NCBI RefSeq assembly: GCF_014646215.1
Contig: NZ_BMNA01000004.1
Location: 646,307-710,306, forward strand
Length of the DNA: 64,000 nucleotides
Source of the DNA: Nakamurella endophytica
GTDB lineage: Bacteria; Actinomycetota; Actinomycetes; Mycobacteriales; Nakamurellaceae
Reading direction: 5' to 3'
Shown: piece by piece, positions 40,981-49,761 of the stretch
Layout: each line of letters begins with the position of its first letter
How positions within the stretch are numbered: the stretch's first letter is position 1
Notes under the pieces: model-generated
What the model saw: the letters and a program-made list of their open reading frames with translations, nothing else
Databases searched by the model: none
Told to the model about the DNA's origin: nothing
Translations under genes and position numbers: made by a program

Positions 40981-42102
40981 ATGACCAGCACGCAGCTGCC
41001 GGAGTCCCTGATCGCCACCCTGCCCGGCCGGTACTACACCGATCCCGGGCTGTTCGCCCTCGAGCAGGCGACGATCTTCGAGCGGATGTGGTTCTGCGCC
41101 GCCCGCGGCTCCGACGTCCCCCGGCCGGGCAGCTTCCGCACCGTCCAGGTCGGGGCCGAGTCGGTGATCGTGTCGCGGAACCGGCGCGGCGAGATACGAG
41201 CATTCCTCAACGTGTGCCGGCACCGGGGCGCCCGCATCTGCAGCGACGGGGAAGGGTCGGTCGGCCGGGCGTTCCAATGCATGTACCACGCCTGGACCTA
41301 CGACCTGGACGGCAAGCTCGTCGCCGCCCCGAACCTGACCCGCATGCCCGACATCGACCGGACCGAGTACGGCCTGCGGGCGGTGCACGTGCGCGAGTGG
41401 CTCGGCTACGTGTGGGTCTCGCTCGCCGACGAGCCGCCCAGCTTCGAGGACACCGTGCTGCAGGAGGTCGTGAACCGGCTCGGCGAGGTGGCCAATCTGG
41501 ATCACTACGAGGTCGACACGCTGTCCGTGGGCCGCCGGATCGTCTACGACGTCCGGGCCAACTGGAAGCTGATCGTCGAGAACTTCATGGAGTGCTACCA
41601 CTGCGCGACCATCCACCCCGAGCTCACCGAGGTGCTGCCGGAGTTCGCCGACGGCTACGCCGCCCAGTACTACGTCAACCACGGGGCGGCGTTCGGCGCG
41701 GACGTCGAGGGCTTCACCGTCGACGGCTCCGCCGGGCTCGACCCCATCCCCACGCTTGCCGACGACCAGGACCGCAAGTACTACGCGATCACCATCAAGC
41801 CGCAGGTGTTCGTCAACATGGTCCCGGACCACGTGATCGTCCACCGGATGTACCCGATGGCCGTGGACCGGACGGTGGTCGAGTGCGACTGGCTGTACCT
41901 GCCGAGCGTCGTCGAGTCCGGCAAGGACGTGAGCAAGTCGGTCGAGCTGTTCCACCGGGTCAACCAGCAGGACTTCGAGGCCTGCGAGCGCTGCCAGCCG
42001 GCCATGTCGTCCCGGCTGTACCGGGACGGCGGGGTGCTGGTCCCGAGCGAGCACCACATCGGCGCGTTCCACGAGTGGCTGCGCGCCGCCATCGGCGAGT
42101 GA
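40981..42102 (+). CDS. Rieske non-heme iron oxygenase, glycine betaine/choline monooxygenase type
   Basis: 373 aa. Rieske cluster ligands Cys79, His81, Cys100 and His103. The catalytic iron site lies in ENFMECYHCATIHPEL (His207, His212), a motif shared by choline monooxygenase, glycine betaine demethylase GbcA and carnitine oxygenase CntA. These enzymes hydroxylate a methyl or alkyl group of a quaternary amine. With the adjacent choline-dehydrogenase-like gene, the likely role is catabolism of choline or glycine betaine; a related substrate such as carnitine or stachydrine is possible. The ferredoxin and reductase upstream supply electrons. Confidence 0.88.
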   Translation: MTSTQLPESLIATLPGRYYTDPGLFALEQATIFERMWFCAARGSDVPRPGSFRTVQVGAESVIVSRNRRGEIRAFLNVCRHRGARICSDGEGSVGRAFQCMYHAWTYDLDGKLVAAPNLTRMPDIDRTEYGLRAVHVREWLGYVWVSLADEPPSFEDTVLQEVVNRLGEVANLDHYEVDTLSVGRRIVYDVRANWKLIVENFMECYHCATIHPELTEVLPEFADGYAAQYYVNHGAAFGADVEGFTVDGSAGLDPIPTLADDQDRKYYAITIKPQVFVNMVPDHVIVHRMYPMAVDRTVVECDWLYLPSVVESGKDVSKSVELFHRVNQQDFEACERCQPAMSSRLYRDGGVLVPSEHHIGAFHEWLRAAIGE

Positions 42103-42176
42103 ACCGCCGGGTGACGGACCCGGTGCAGGCAGCAGGGTGGCCCGGTGACGGCTCGGTGACGGCCGGCCGCCGGCGG

Positions 42177-43022
42177 TCAGCCCAGGTGGCCCATCCGCTC
42201 GCCGACCCGGATCGCCGCGGCGACCACCCGCGGCGCGACCTCGGGCAGCCGGCTCTCGGGGAGACGGAACGACGGGCCGGACAGCGACACCGCGGCCACC
42301 AGCGCGCCGTCGGCGCCGAAGACCGGCGCTGCGACGGCGTTGAGACCGACCTCGTACTCGCCCACGGTGACCGCGTAGCCGTCCACCCGGACCCGCTCGA
42401 GCTGCGCCTCGAGGAGGTCCGGGTCGGTGACGGTGTGGTCGGTGTAGCGCTCGAGGTCGGTCGTCGTGCCGGCCGGTCCGCCCGTGCGCGCCGCGCCGTA
42501 CGGGCCGTACGGGCCGTGCGGCCCGTCGGTCCCGCGGGTGCGTGCCCGGGCACCGCGGTCGGCGAAGGCCAGCAGGACCTTGCCGGACGAGGTGGCGTGC
42601 AGCGGCGTCGGCCGGCCCACCCAGTTGTTGACGCTCACCGCCGCGGAGCCGTGCGCCTGGTGGACGTTGACCGCCGTCCGGCCCTGCCGGACCGCGATGT
42701 TGACCGTCTCCCCGAGTTCCTCGGCCAGCTCCTCGCACACCTCGCGCCCCTGCGTGGTCACGTCGAGCCGTCCACCCATCGCGGACGCCAGCCGCAGCAC
42801 CCCGTAGCCGAGCCGGTAGCGGCCGCGCTCGCCGGCCACCTCCACCAGCTCGCGCGCCTGCAGCGCCGCGAGCAGCCGGGACGCGGTGGACTTGTGCACG
42901 CCGAGGGCGGCGGCCACCTCGGACACCCCCGCGGTCCCCGACCGGGCCAGCACCTCGAGCGCCGTGACGGCCCGGTCCACCGACTGGACCGCGCTGGCCG
43001 GGGATCCGTCGGCGTTGCCCAT
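42177..43022 (-). CDS. IclR-family transcriptional regulator
   Basis: 281 aa. Winged helix-turn-helix AVTALEVLARSGTAGVSEVAAALGVHKSTASRLLAALQARELV (about 18-60), then the IclR effector domain (RPTPLHATSSGKVLLAF, AVTVGEYEVGLNAVAAPVF). About 30 low-complexity residues (containing GPHGPYGPYG) are inserted in the effector domain near 158-188. The ATG at 43022 is preceded at six bases by TAGGGT, inside a perfect palindrome, so it is probably leaderless and autoregulated. It lies between the oxygenase and GMC genes and is their likely regulator. Confidence 0.9.
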   Translation of the reverse strand: MGNADGSPASAVQSVDRAVTALEVLARSGTAGVSEVAAALGVHKSTASRLLAALQARELVEVAGERGRYRLGYGVLRLASAMGGRLDVTTQGREVCEELAEELGETVNIAVRQGRTAVNVHQAHGSAAVSVNNWVGRPTPLHATSSGKVLLAFADRGARARTRGTDGPHGPYGPYGAARTGGPAGTTTDLERYTDHTVTDPDLLEAQLERVRVDGYAVTVGEYEVGLNAVAAPVFGADGALVAAVSLSGPSFRLPESRLPEVAPRVVAAAIRVGERMGHLG

Positions 43023-43026
43023 GACG

Positions 43027-43040
43027 CAACCCTAGGGTTG
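43027..43040. promoter_or_regulatory. Perfect palindrome overlapping the iclR -10 box
   Basis: CAACCCTAGGGTTG is a perfect 14-base palindrome. On the minus strand it contains TAGGGT, six bases before the IclR ATG. On the plus strand it faces the GMC gene 207 bases away. IclR proteins often bind such palindromes in their own promoter. The rest of 43041-43246 holds no gene. Confidence 0.6.
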
Positions 43041-43246
43041 GAGGCCGCGGCGCGCACGCCGGCCGACGCGCGGGTGCGGACAGGTCCCGGGCCGCAGCGC
43101 CCATCGGCCGGGCACCGCCGACCGCGCTCCCGGTGCGGCCGGGACCTCCGACGCACCCGGCGGTGCGGGTGCCGACCGGACCCGCAGCAGGGTGGCCACC
43201 GATCCGGCGCCCGCCCGTCCCCCACCGACCCGTCGATCGGAGCCGA

Positions 43247-44941
43247 GTGACCGCCACGGAGTCCTACGACCACGTCATCGTCGGCGGCGGCAGCGCCGGC
43301 TGCGCGCTCGCCGCCCGGCTCACCGCCGACGGGAGCAGGTCCGTGCTGGTCCTCGAGGCCGGCCGCAGCGACTACCCGTGGGACCTGTTCATCCAGATGC
43401 CCGCGGCACTGACCTTCCCCAGCGGCCACCGGCTGTACGACTGGTGCTACGAGTCCGAGCCCGAGCCCCACCTGCACGGCCGGCGCATCGCCCACGCCCG
43501 CGGCAAGGTGCTCGGCGGCTCCAGCTCGATCAACGGCATGATCTTCCAGCGCGGCAACCCGATGGACTACGAGCGCTGGGGCGCGGACACCGGGATGGCG
43601 CAGTGGGACTGGGCGCACTGCCTGCCGTACTTCCGGCGGATGGAGAACTGCCTGGCGGCAGGACTGTCCGACCCGTACCGCGGGCACTCCGGGCCGCTGG
43701 TGCTCGAGCGCGGCCCGGCCCGCAACCCGCTGTTCGGCGCCTTCTTCGAGGCGGCCGTGCAGGCGGGCTACCCCTTGACCGACGACGTCAACGGCTTCCG
43801 GCAGGAGGGCTTCGCCGCGTTCGACCGGAACGTGCACCGCGGCCGCCGGCTGTCCGCGTCGCGGGCCTACCTGCGCCCGGCGCTGTCCCGGCCCAACCTG
43901 ACCGTGCGGACGCTGTCGCTGGTCACCGGCATCCGCATCGAGCAGGGGCGGGCCACCGGCGTGCACTACCGACGCGGCGGCGTCGCGCACACCGTCTCGG
44001 CCGGCGAGGTCGTGCTGTGCGGCGGCGCGATCAACACCCCGCAGCTGCTGCAGCTGTCGGGCATCGGCCCGGCCGACGTGCTGCGGCCGCTGGGCATCCG
44101 CCAGGTCGTCGACCTGCCCGGCGTCGGGGCGAACCTGCAGGACCACCTCGAGGTGTACATCCAGCACGCGTGCACCCAGCCGGTCACCGTGCAGCCGTAC
44201 CTGTCGCGGGCACGGCAGCCGTGGGTGGGCCTGCAGTGGATCCTGGGCCGCCGCGGTCCCGCCGCCACCAACCACTTCGAGGGCGGCGGGTTCGTCCGGT
44301 CCAACGACGATGTGGCCTACCCGAACCTGATGTTCCACTTCCTGCCGGTCGCCGTCCGCTACGACGGGACGGTCAGCGACCGGGTGCAGCAGACCGGTCA
44401 CGGCTACCAGGTGCACATCGGACCGATGTACTCGGACGCCCGGGGCGACGTCCGCATCGTCTCGACCGACCCGCGCCGCCACCCCGCCCTGCGGTTCAAC
44501 TACCTGTCCACCGCGCAGGACCGGCGCGAGTGGGTGGAGGCCGTCCGGGTGGCCCGGGACATCCTCGGCCAGCCGGCCATGGCGCCGTTCGACGGTGGCG
44601 AGACGTCGCCGGGGCCCTCGGTACGGACGGACGAGGAGATCCTGGACTGGGTGGCGGCGGACGCCGAGACGGCGCTGCACCCGTCCTGCACGGCCAAGAT
44701 GGGCCCGGACTCCGACCCCATGGCCGTCGTCGACCCGGCGACCCTGCAGGTGCACGGCGTGCCGGGGCTCCGTGTCGTCGACGCCTCCGTCATGCCCTAC
44801 GTGACCAACGGCAACATCTACGCGCCGGTGATGATGCTCGCGGAGAAGGCTGCCGACCTCATCCTGGGCGCGGATCCGCTGCCGCCGCTGCCCGAGCCGT
44901 TCTACCGGCACCCGCTCCCCGGAGAACCGGCCCCGGCCTGA
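43247..44941 (+). CDS. GMC oxidoreductase, choline dehydrogenase-like
   Basis: 564 aa. FAD-binding [17 protein letters not shown] at the N-terminus, GMC signature 1 [18 protein letters not shown] near 85-102, signature 2 [16 protein letters not shown], and the C-terminal active site HPSCTAKMG with [13 protein letters not shown]. These match BetA, which oxidises choline to betaine aldehyde and on to glycine betaine. The GTG start follows GGAG. The neighbouring Rieske oxygenase would act next, on glycine betaine. No betaine aldehyde dehydrogenase gene lies in the window. Confidence 0.9.
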   Translation: MTATESYDHVIVGGGSAGCALAARLTADGSRSVLVLEAGRSDYPWDLFIQMPAALTFPSGHRLYDWCYESEPEPHLHGRRIAHARGKVLGGSSSINGMIFQRGNPMDYERWGADTGMAQWDWAHCLPYFRRMENCLAAGLSDPYRGHSGPLVLERGPARNPLFGAFFEAAVQAGYPLTDDVNGFRQEGFAAFDRNVHRGRRLSASRAYLRPALSRPNLTVRTLSLVTGIRIEQGRATGVHYRRGGVAHTVSAGEVVLCGGAINTPQLLQLSGIGPADVLRPLGIRQVVDLPGVGANLQDHLEVYIQHACTQPVTVQPYLSRARQPWVGLQWILGRRGPAATNHFEGGGFVRSNDDVAYPNLMFHFLPVAVRYDGTVSDRVQQTGHGYQVHIGPMYSDARGDVRIVSTDPRRHPALRFNYLSTAQDRREWVEAVRVARDILGQPAMAPFDGGETSPGPSVRTDEEILDWVAADAETALHPSCTAKMGPDSDPMAVVDPATLQVHGVPGLRVVDASVMPYVTNGNIYAPVMMLAEKAADLILGADPLPPLPEPFYRHPLPGEPAPA

Positions 44942-45027
44942 GCCGGCGGTCCGTCGGCGGCGCTGCGGCCCGGCGCGGCGGGCGGAGCTGGTAGGGCAGC
45001 GAAGCGACCGGCGCGCCGGCGGCCGGC

Positions 45028-46284
45028 TCAGGCCTCCTCGGGCACGGCGTCGCGGACCACCCCGTCGCCGGCGGCGACGGCGGGCGGCCCGGTGACGTCG
45101 CCGACCATGGATCCGGTGCCGAGCGGCGCCGGGCGGCCGCGGACGAGCAGCGCCAGCACCGGGAACACCAGGACCGACAGCAGCCCGGCGCCGACCAGGG
45201 CGCCGGCCAGGCTTTCCGGGAGCTCGCCCCGGTCGACCCCGATGGCCGTCACCGCCACGATGATCGGCAGGGCGGTCCCGCTCATCAGCACCAGCGCGCC
45301 ACGGTCCGCCCGGCTGGCGCCGGCCGGTGCGGAGAGCAGCCCGGGCAACCCCCGGACGAGCAGGAACAGCACCAGGAAGGCCGGCAGCAGGACGAGCGCC
45401 CGGCGGTCGTGCAGCAGCGCCGGCAGGTCGAAGTGCGCGCCGGTCTCCACGAAGAAGATGGGCACCAGGAAGCCGAAGGCGACGGCGGCCAGCTTGGAGC
45501 GGATCTCCCGCGAGTCCGCGGCGGGGGCGCTGGCCAGGAAGTACTGGGTGAGCACGCCGGCGGTGAACGCCCCCAGCAGCATGTCGAGGCCGAACTCCAG
45601 GCTCAGCGCCACCATGGCCGTGACCACCAGCATCACCAGCCGGACGCCGAACTGGCCACTGGTGTGCAGCGTCGCGGCGCTGAGCCGGTGCAGGCCCCGG
45701 TGCCGGCCCCGGGCGGCCAGCACGATCGCCCCGGCGGACAGCACGACGAACGCCACCAGCACCGTCGCCGACGCCCCCGCGGTGCGGCTGGACAGGAACA
45801 CCGAGATCGCCACGAGCGGGCCGAACTCGCCGATCGCGCCCACCGCGACGACCGCCGTGCCGAACGGGCTGCCCAGGTCGCCGGAGTCGATCAGGATGGG
45901 CAGCAGCGTGCCCAGCGCCGTGCTGGTCAACGCGACACCGATGTAGACGCCGACGGTGGCGCTCGGCGCCACCGCGATGCCGATGGCCAGGCCGGCGGCC
46001 AGCGAGACGAGCCAGCCGAGCGCGGACCGGCGCAGCGGGCGCCCGCGGACCTCCCGGAACTCGATCTCGCTGCCGGCCATGAAGAACAGCATCGCCAGGC
46101 CGAACCCCGAGAACAGGTCGAGCAGGCTGCGGTCGGTGACCCAGTTCAGGCCGTTCGGCCCGACCGCCAGGCCGAGCAGGATCTCCACCGCCACCAGCGG
46201 AACCCGGACCACCCGGCGCAGCGCCGCGACGACCAGCGGCGCCACCGCCACCACCAGCGTGACGACCACGACCGTGCCGACCAC
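45028..46284 (-). CDS. Cation:proton antiporter (CPA2 family)
   Basis: 418 aa with about 12 membrane spans. The segments VEILLGLAVGPNGLNW, GFGLAMLFFMAGSEIEF, VAVGAIGEFGPL and PIFFVETGAHFDLPAL are typical of the Na+(K+)/H+ exchanger domain. The usual TD/ND ion-site region of CPA2 is represented by GSPFGTAVVAVGAIGEFGPL. GTG 46284 follows AGGAGG at six bases. Probably exchanges Na+ or K+ for H+ across the cytoplasmic membrane. No KTN/RCK domain is attached. Confidence 0.87.
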   Translation of the reverse strand: MVGTVVVVTLVVAVAPLVVAALRRVVRVPLVAVEILLGLAVGPNGLNWVTDRSLLDLFSGFGLAMLFFMAGSEIEFREVRGRPLRRSALGWLVSLAAGLAIGIAVAPSATVGVYIGVALTSTALGTLLPILIDSGDLGSPFGTAVVAVGAIGEFGPLVAISVFLSSRTAGASATVLVAFVVLSAGAIVLAARGRHRGLHRLSAATLHTSGQFGVRLVMLVVTAMVALSLEFGLDMLLGAFTAGVLTQYFLASAPAADSREIRSKLAAVAFGFLVPIFFVETGAHFDLPALLHDRRALVLLPAFLVLFLLVRGLPGLLSAPAGASRADRGALVLMSGTALPIIVAVTAIGVDRGELPESLAGALVGAGLLSVLVFPVLALLVRGRPAPLGTGSMVGDVTGPPAVAAGDGVVRDAVPEEA

Positions 46285-46402
46285 CCGTTGCCTCCTGCCC
46301 GGCGACCCGCGGCCGGTCGTGCGGCCGTCCGGGCCCGGCGGGAACGCGCAGAGCATGGCACCCGCCGGCCCGTGGCGCAGCGGATCCGGGCGGCGGCGCC
46401 GA

Positions 46403-46408
46403 TAGCCT
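46403..46408 (+). promoter_or_regulatory. -10 box of a leaderless promoter (binding-like lipoprotein)
   Basis: TAGCCT, six bases (GGGCGC), then ATG at 46415. Confidence 0.5.
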
Positions 46409-46414
46409 GGGCGC

Positions 46415-47743
46415 ATGCCGGCCGCCGCCGCCACCTCGGCGGGCACCTCGCACCGGCCCCCGCGTCGCCGGCGCCGCCCCCGCGGCCGGGCCGCCGCTGC
46501 CGTCGCCGCGGTCGCGCTGCTGGCGGTGCCCGTCCTGGCCGGCTGCACCGGCACCACGACCGTCGGGTCCACCGGCACGGTCACCCTCACGACGGCGCGG
46601 TCCGGAGCACCCAGCGGCGCGGTGCCGGCGACCACCCCGACCCCGGTGACGCCCGACGGGATGCTCACCGGGGTCGGGGTCACCGACTCCGCCATCACGC
46701 TCGGCGTCCTGGCCGACCGGGACCTCGACCGCGGCTTCACCGCCGGGGTCCGGCTGTGGCGGTCCTCGGTCAACGCCTCGGGCGGGATCTGCGGCAGGAC
46801 CATCGAGCTGGCGACCGCGGACCCGGAGAGGGGCGCGCTCACCGGCTACCGGTCGCTGGCCCCACAGGTGCTGGGGATGCTGGCACTGCCCGCCGCCGGC
46901 GACCGGTCGGCGCTGGACGCCGCCGCCGCCGCGGACGGCATGCCGGTGCTGGAGGCCGGCGGCTCCTCCGCCGCGCTGACCACCCGCGGTCCGGTGGTGC
47001 TGGGCGCCACCGAGGACATCACCGCGATCAACGCGCTGGCCTACCTGGCGTCCACCGGCGTGCTGGTCGACGGGACCGTGCTGGGCGTCCTCGCCGACAC
47101 CACCTCGGACGCGGCCGACGCGCTGGCCGGCGTCCGGTGGTGGGCCGGGCGGAACGGCGTGCGGCTGGACGTCCGTGCCGGCCTGCGCGCCAGCACCACC
47201 GGCTGGTCCGGAGCCGCCGCGGTACTGGCGTTGACCACGCCGGACCGGGTCGGGGCCGTGCTGGCCGCGACAACCGCCCCCACCCCGGTCGTCACCACGC
47301 TGGACGGGTACCGGCCGGCGTCGGTGCCGGCCACCGACCAGGACCGGCTGCTGATCGGGCTGCAGACGCCCGCCTTCGGCTCGGACCAGCCCGCGGCGGC
47401 CGCGGTGGCGCGGGCCTACGCGGCGGCCGGCGGCACGGCCCCCGGTCCGCGGCTGCTGTCCGGGTATGCCGTCGCCGCCGGCTGGGGCCGGCTGCTCGAC
47501 GAGGCCTGCACCGCCAGGGCGCTGACCCGGCAGGGCGTGACCACGGCGATGACCACGGTCGGTCCGGCCCCGGTGGACTCGCTGTTCGGGCCGTCGGACC
47601 CGGGCCTGGTGGTGCGGTCGGCGCTGCCGGCGACGCGGGTGTCGTCGATGGCGCAGGCGGACCTGTCGGCGCAGGCCGGCCTGAGACCGTTGATCTGGTC
47701 GCAGGCGGCGGCCGGCATCGGCGACTACGTCCCGCCGCGGTGA
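46415..47743 (+). CDS. Periplasmic-binding-protein-like lipoprotein (family 6)
   Basis: 442 aa. After an Arg-rich n-region and VALLAVPVLAGC (Cys44) comes a Thr-rich linker. A Leu/Ile/Val-binding-like fold follows: VTDSAITLGVLADRDLDRGFTAGVRLWRSSVNASGGICGRTIEL is the first half of a type I periplasmic binding domain, and GTVLGVLADTTSDAADALAG is the start of the second. No permease or ATPase genes are nearby, so it may be a sensor or an orphan binding protein. A leaderless promoter supports this start. Ligand unknown. Confidence 0.8.
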   Translation: MPAAAATSAGTSHRPPRRRRRPRGRAAAAVAAVALLAVPVLAGCTGTTTVGSTGTVTLTTARSGAPSGAVPATTPTPVTPDGMLTGVGVTDSAITLGVLADRDLDRGFTAGVRLWRSSVNASGGICGRTIELATADPERGALTGYRSLAPQVLGMLALPAAGDRSALDAAAAADGMPVLEAGGSSAALTTRGPVVLGATEDITAINALAYLASTGVLVDGTVLGVLADTTSDAADALAGVRWWAGRNGVRLDVRAGLRASTTGWSGAAAVLALTTPDRVGAVLAATTAPTPVVTTLDGYRPASVPATDQDRLLIGLQTPAFGSDQPAAAAVARAYAAAGGTAPGPRLLSGYAVAAGWGRLLDEACTARALTRQGVTTAMTTVGPAPVDSLFGPSDPGLVVRSALPATRVSSMAQADLSAQAGLRPLIWSQAAAGIGDYVPPR

Positions 47744-47826
47744 CGACCGCGGCCCCGTCCGGATCCGCCGGCCCCGCCGGTCGTCCGGATCCGCCGGCCC
47801 CGCCGCGAGCCTCGGGACCGCCGTGC

Positions 47827-47832
47827 CAGACT
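47827..47832 (+). promoter_or_regulatory. -10 box of a leaderless promoter (GNAT gene)
   Basis: CAGACT, six bases (CGCGCT), then GTG at 47839. It is weaker than the TANNNT boxes, but the spacing is the same. Confidence 0.4.
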
Positions 47833-47838
47833 CGCGCT

Positions 47839-48513
47839 GTGGCACGGGTCTCGGTGGTCGTCGACGACGGGACGGTGGCCCTGGCCCAGGTCTGGCTGAC
47901 GGTGCGGGACGCTAGGGCCGCCGCCGGCGGCGGCGATGCCGACGCGGCTGCGGCCCACCCCGGCCGCTCCGACGGCACCCCCGAGGGCCCGGCGGGCGGC
48001 AGCGGCCCCGGGCCGGCCGCCGCGGAGGACGTCCTCGATGCCGGTGACGACGACGAGGTGGCCGGGGACGCCGCGGTGGTCGCCCCGGCCGAGGTCGACG
48101 ACGACTTCGCGGTCGACAGCGACCCCCGCCCGCTGCCCGTCGACGTGCCCGGGCGGTCGCTGGTCGTGCTGCACCGCGGCGCCTACGCCGGTGCTGTGTC
48201 CTACATCCCCGTGCTGCACGGACCCAGCTATCCCTGCAGCGCCTGGATGATCGGTGTCTACGTCGATCTGGCGCACCGCCGGCAGGGGGTCGCGGCCGCG
48301 GCGCAGCGGCTCCTCGCCCGCCACCTGTTCGCCACCACCGACCTCGACCGCGTCGAGGCGGAGACCGACGTCGACAACATCGGCGAGCGCAAGGCGCTCG
48401 AGCGGGCGGGCTTCCGGCAGGAGGGCGTCGCCCGCGGCGCCCAGCTGCGCGGCGGCGTGCGGCGGGACGTCGCGACCTACGCCGTGCTGCGCGAGGACCT
48501 GCAGGGCAGCTGA
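47839..48513 (+). CDS. GNAT family N-acetyltransferase
   Basis: 224 aa from GTG 47839. The GNAT core lies at about 115-220: AWMIGVYVDLAHRRQGVAAAAQRLLARHLF holds the acetyl-CoA-binding R/Q-x-x-G-x-G/A loop, and AETDVDNIGERKALERAGFRQEGVARG is the RimJ/RimL-like second part. Between 25 and 95 there is an acidic, Gly/Ala-rich insert that splits the N-terminal strand from the rest. It transfers an acetyl group from acetyl-CoA to an amine, possibly an N-terminus of a protein. Substrate unknown. Confidence 0.85.
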   Translation: MARVSVVVDDGTVALAQVWLTVRDARAAAGGGDADAAAAHPGRSDGTPEGPAGGSGPGPAAAEDVLDAGDDDEVAGDAAVVAPAEVDDDFAVDSDPRPLPVDVPGRSLVVLHRGAYAGAVSYIPVLHGPSYPCSAWMIGVYVDLAHRRQGVAAAAQRLLARHLFATTDLDRVEAETDVDNIGERKALERAGFRQEGVARGAQLRGGVRRDVATYAVLREDLQGS

Positions 48514-49101
48514 CCGGCGGCACCGATCCGGCGGCCGGCACGGAGAGTGGGGCGGCGTCGTCGGGTCGCCGGCCGCGCCGCTCGGCGGTCCCGGGCCGGG
48601 CCGCTCACCGCGAGACGCTCTCCACCCCCAGGGGTGGCCGCCGGACGTGGCGACCGCCCGGACGGACGCCGACATCCGGGGAAATGCTGGGGAAATACTG
48701 CGAGAACGAGTGGTCGCCATTCCTCCGGCTCGTCGGTCCGCGCCCGCGCGGTGTGGCGTCGGTGGCGGCCAGGTCGGCGTCCGCGCCGGGTTCCGACCAT
48801 TCCGCGCCGACCGGGTGGGCGGCGAGACCTCGCCCGAAGGGGGGACTTTCGCGAGGCAGCGCGTCCTTGCGCGCCACCGCCGGCGCCGCGACCGCCTGCC
48901 GGTCGCCATGCTCCGCGCGCCGCACGGCGGAATGCGACACATTCCGGTCACTGTCTGTCGATATTTCCGGCAGCCATCTGCCGAAGCGGTCCCGCGGGTG
49001 CCATCATCACCCGGTAGGCATTCCGGGGGATTGCCGCCGGGTCGGCGGGCGACCGTCAGGCCATCGGCCCCATTCCCCACCACGCCCAGGGGAGGGCGCT
49101 C
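48514..49101. other. 588-base gene-free region with clustered short motifs
   Basis: No credible gene in either strand; it is noticeably richer in A and T than its flanks. CATTCC occurs five times (48718, 48798, 48940, 49019, 49071) plus once inverted (48929). An 11-base tandem direct repeat lies at 48678-48699. GGGGAGG near 49090 is the ribosome binding site of the next gene. This is probably a large regulatory region ahead of the secreted propeller pair. Confidence 0.5.
48678..48699 (+). repeat. 11-base tandem direct repeat
   Basis: GGGGAAATGCT at 48678-48688 is followed directly by GGGGAAATACT at 48689-48699; 10 of 11 bases match. The period is one helical turn, so both copies face the same side of the DNA. 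Confidence 0.6.
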
Positions 49102-49761
49102 ATGGACACACCGCAGATCGGCCGCGGCCGGACCGGACGCGCGTGCCGCTGGTCCGCCGGGCTGGCGTGCGCGGCGCTGCTCGTCACCGGCTGCGCCGCG
49201 CAGACCTCCGCGGGCGCCGGCGCGCCGTCGGGGACCGGCGGGGGCGGCGTCACCGTGACCGCTCCGGCACCGGCCACACCGCAACGCAGCGATCCACCGG
49301 CGCCCCCGAGCAGCCCGCCGGTGGCACGGCACGGCCGGCCCGCGCACCCGACGATCGCCGCCTCCGCCGGCGCGTTCGCCGCGTCGCTGCCGGCCCGCTG
49401 GTCGGACGGCGTCGTGCTGACCGTGGCACGCGTCCGGCACGGCAGCGAGACCGGCCGGGGACCGGGCGACTTCACCGGGCAGCCGTTCACCGCCGTCACC
49501 TTCCAGCTGCGCAACGGCTCGGACCGCACGCTGGACCTCAGCGCGGTGGTGGTGTCGGCCAGCTACGGCACGCCGGCCAGGGTCGCGGCACCGGTGTACG
49601 ACGACACGGCCCAGGACTTCGCGGGTTCACTGCCGCCCGGAGCGTCCGCGACGGCCACCTACCTCTACGCGTTCCCGCCGTCGGCGCTGGCCAGCGCCAC
49701 CGCCACGGTCGACCTCGACGGTGTCCACGCCGTCGCACAGCTGCGTGGAGGGCTCCGATGA
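49102..49761 (+). CDS. Putative secreted lipoprotein
   Basis: 219 aa. Signal LACAALLVTGC with Cys31 is followed by a Gly/Thr/Pro linker to about 80. The globular part has alternating beta strands (VLTVARVRHGS, FTAVTFQLRNGSDRTLDLSAVVVSASYG, GASATATYLYAFP) that look like an Ig-like, DUF4352-type beta sandwich. ATG follows GGGGAGG. Its stop overlaps the start of the next secreted protein (ATGA), so both are probably made together and may act together at the cell surface. Function unknown. Confidence 0.8.
   Translation: MDTPQIGRGRTGRACRWSAGLACAALLVTGCAAQTSAGAGAPSGTGGGGVTVTAPAPATPQRSDPPAPPSSPPVARHGRPAHPTIAASAGAFAASLPARWSDGVVLTVARVRHGSETGRGPGDFTGQPFTAVTFQLRNGSDRTLDLSAVVVSASYGTPARVAAPVYDDTAQDFAGSLPPGASATATYLYAFPPSALASATATVDLDGVHAVAQLRGGLR

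Noticed and set aside
42758..47845. A 1695-codon open frame on the minus strand
   Set aside because: It runs antisense to the GMC, antiporter and binding-protein genes, is rich in Arg, Gly, Pro and Ala, and has no domain pattern. Long empty frames of this kind are normal in DNA with GC-biased third positions.
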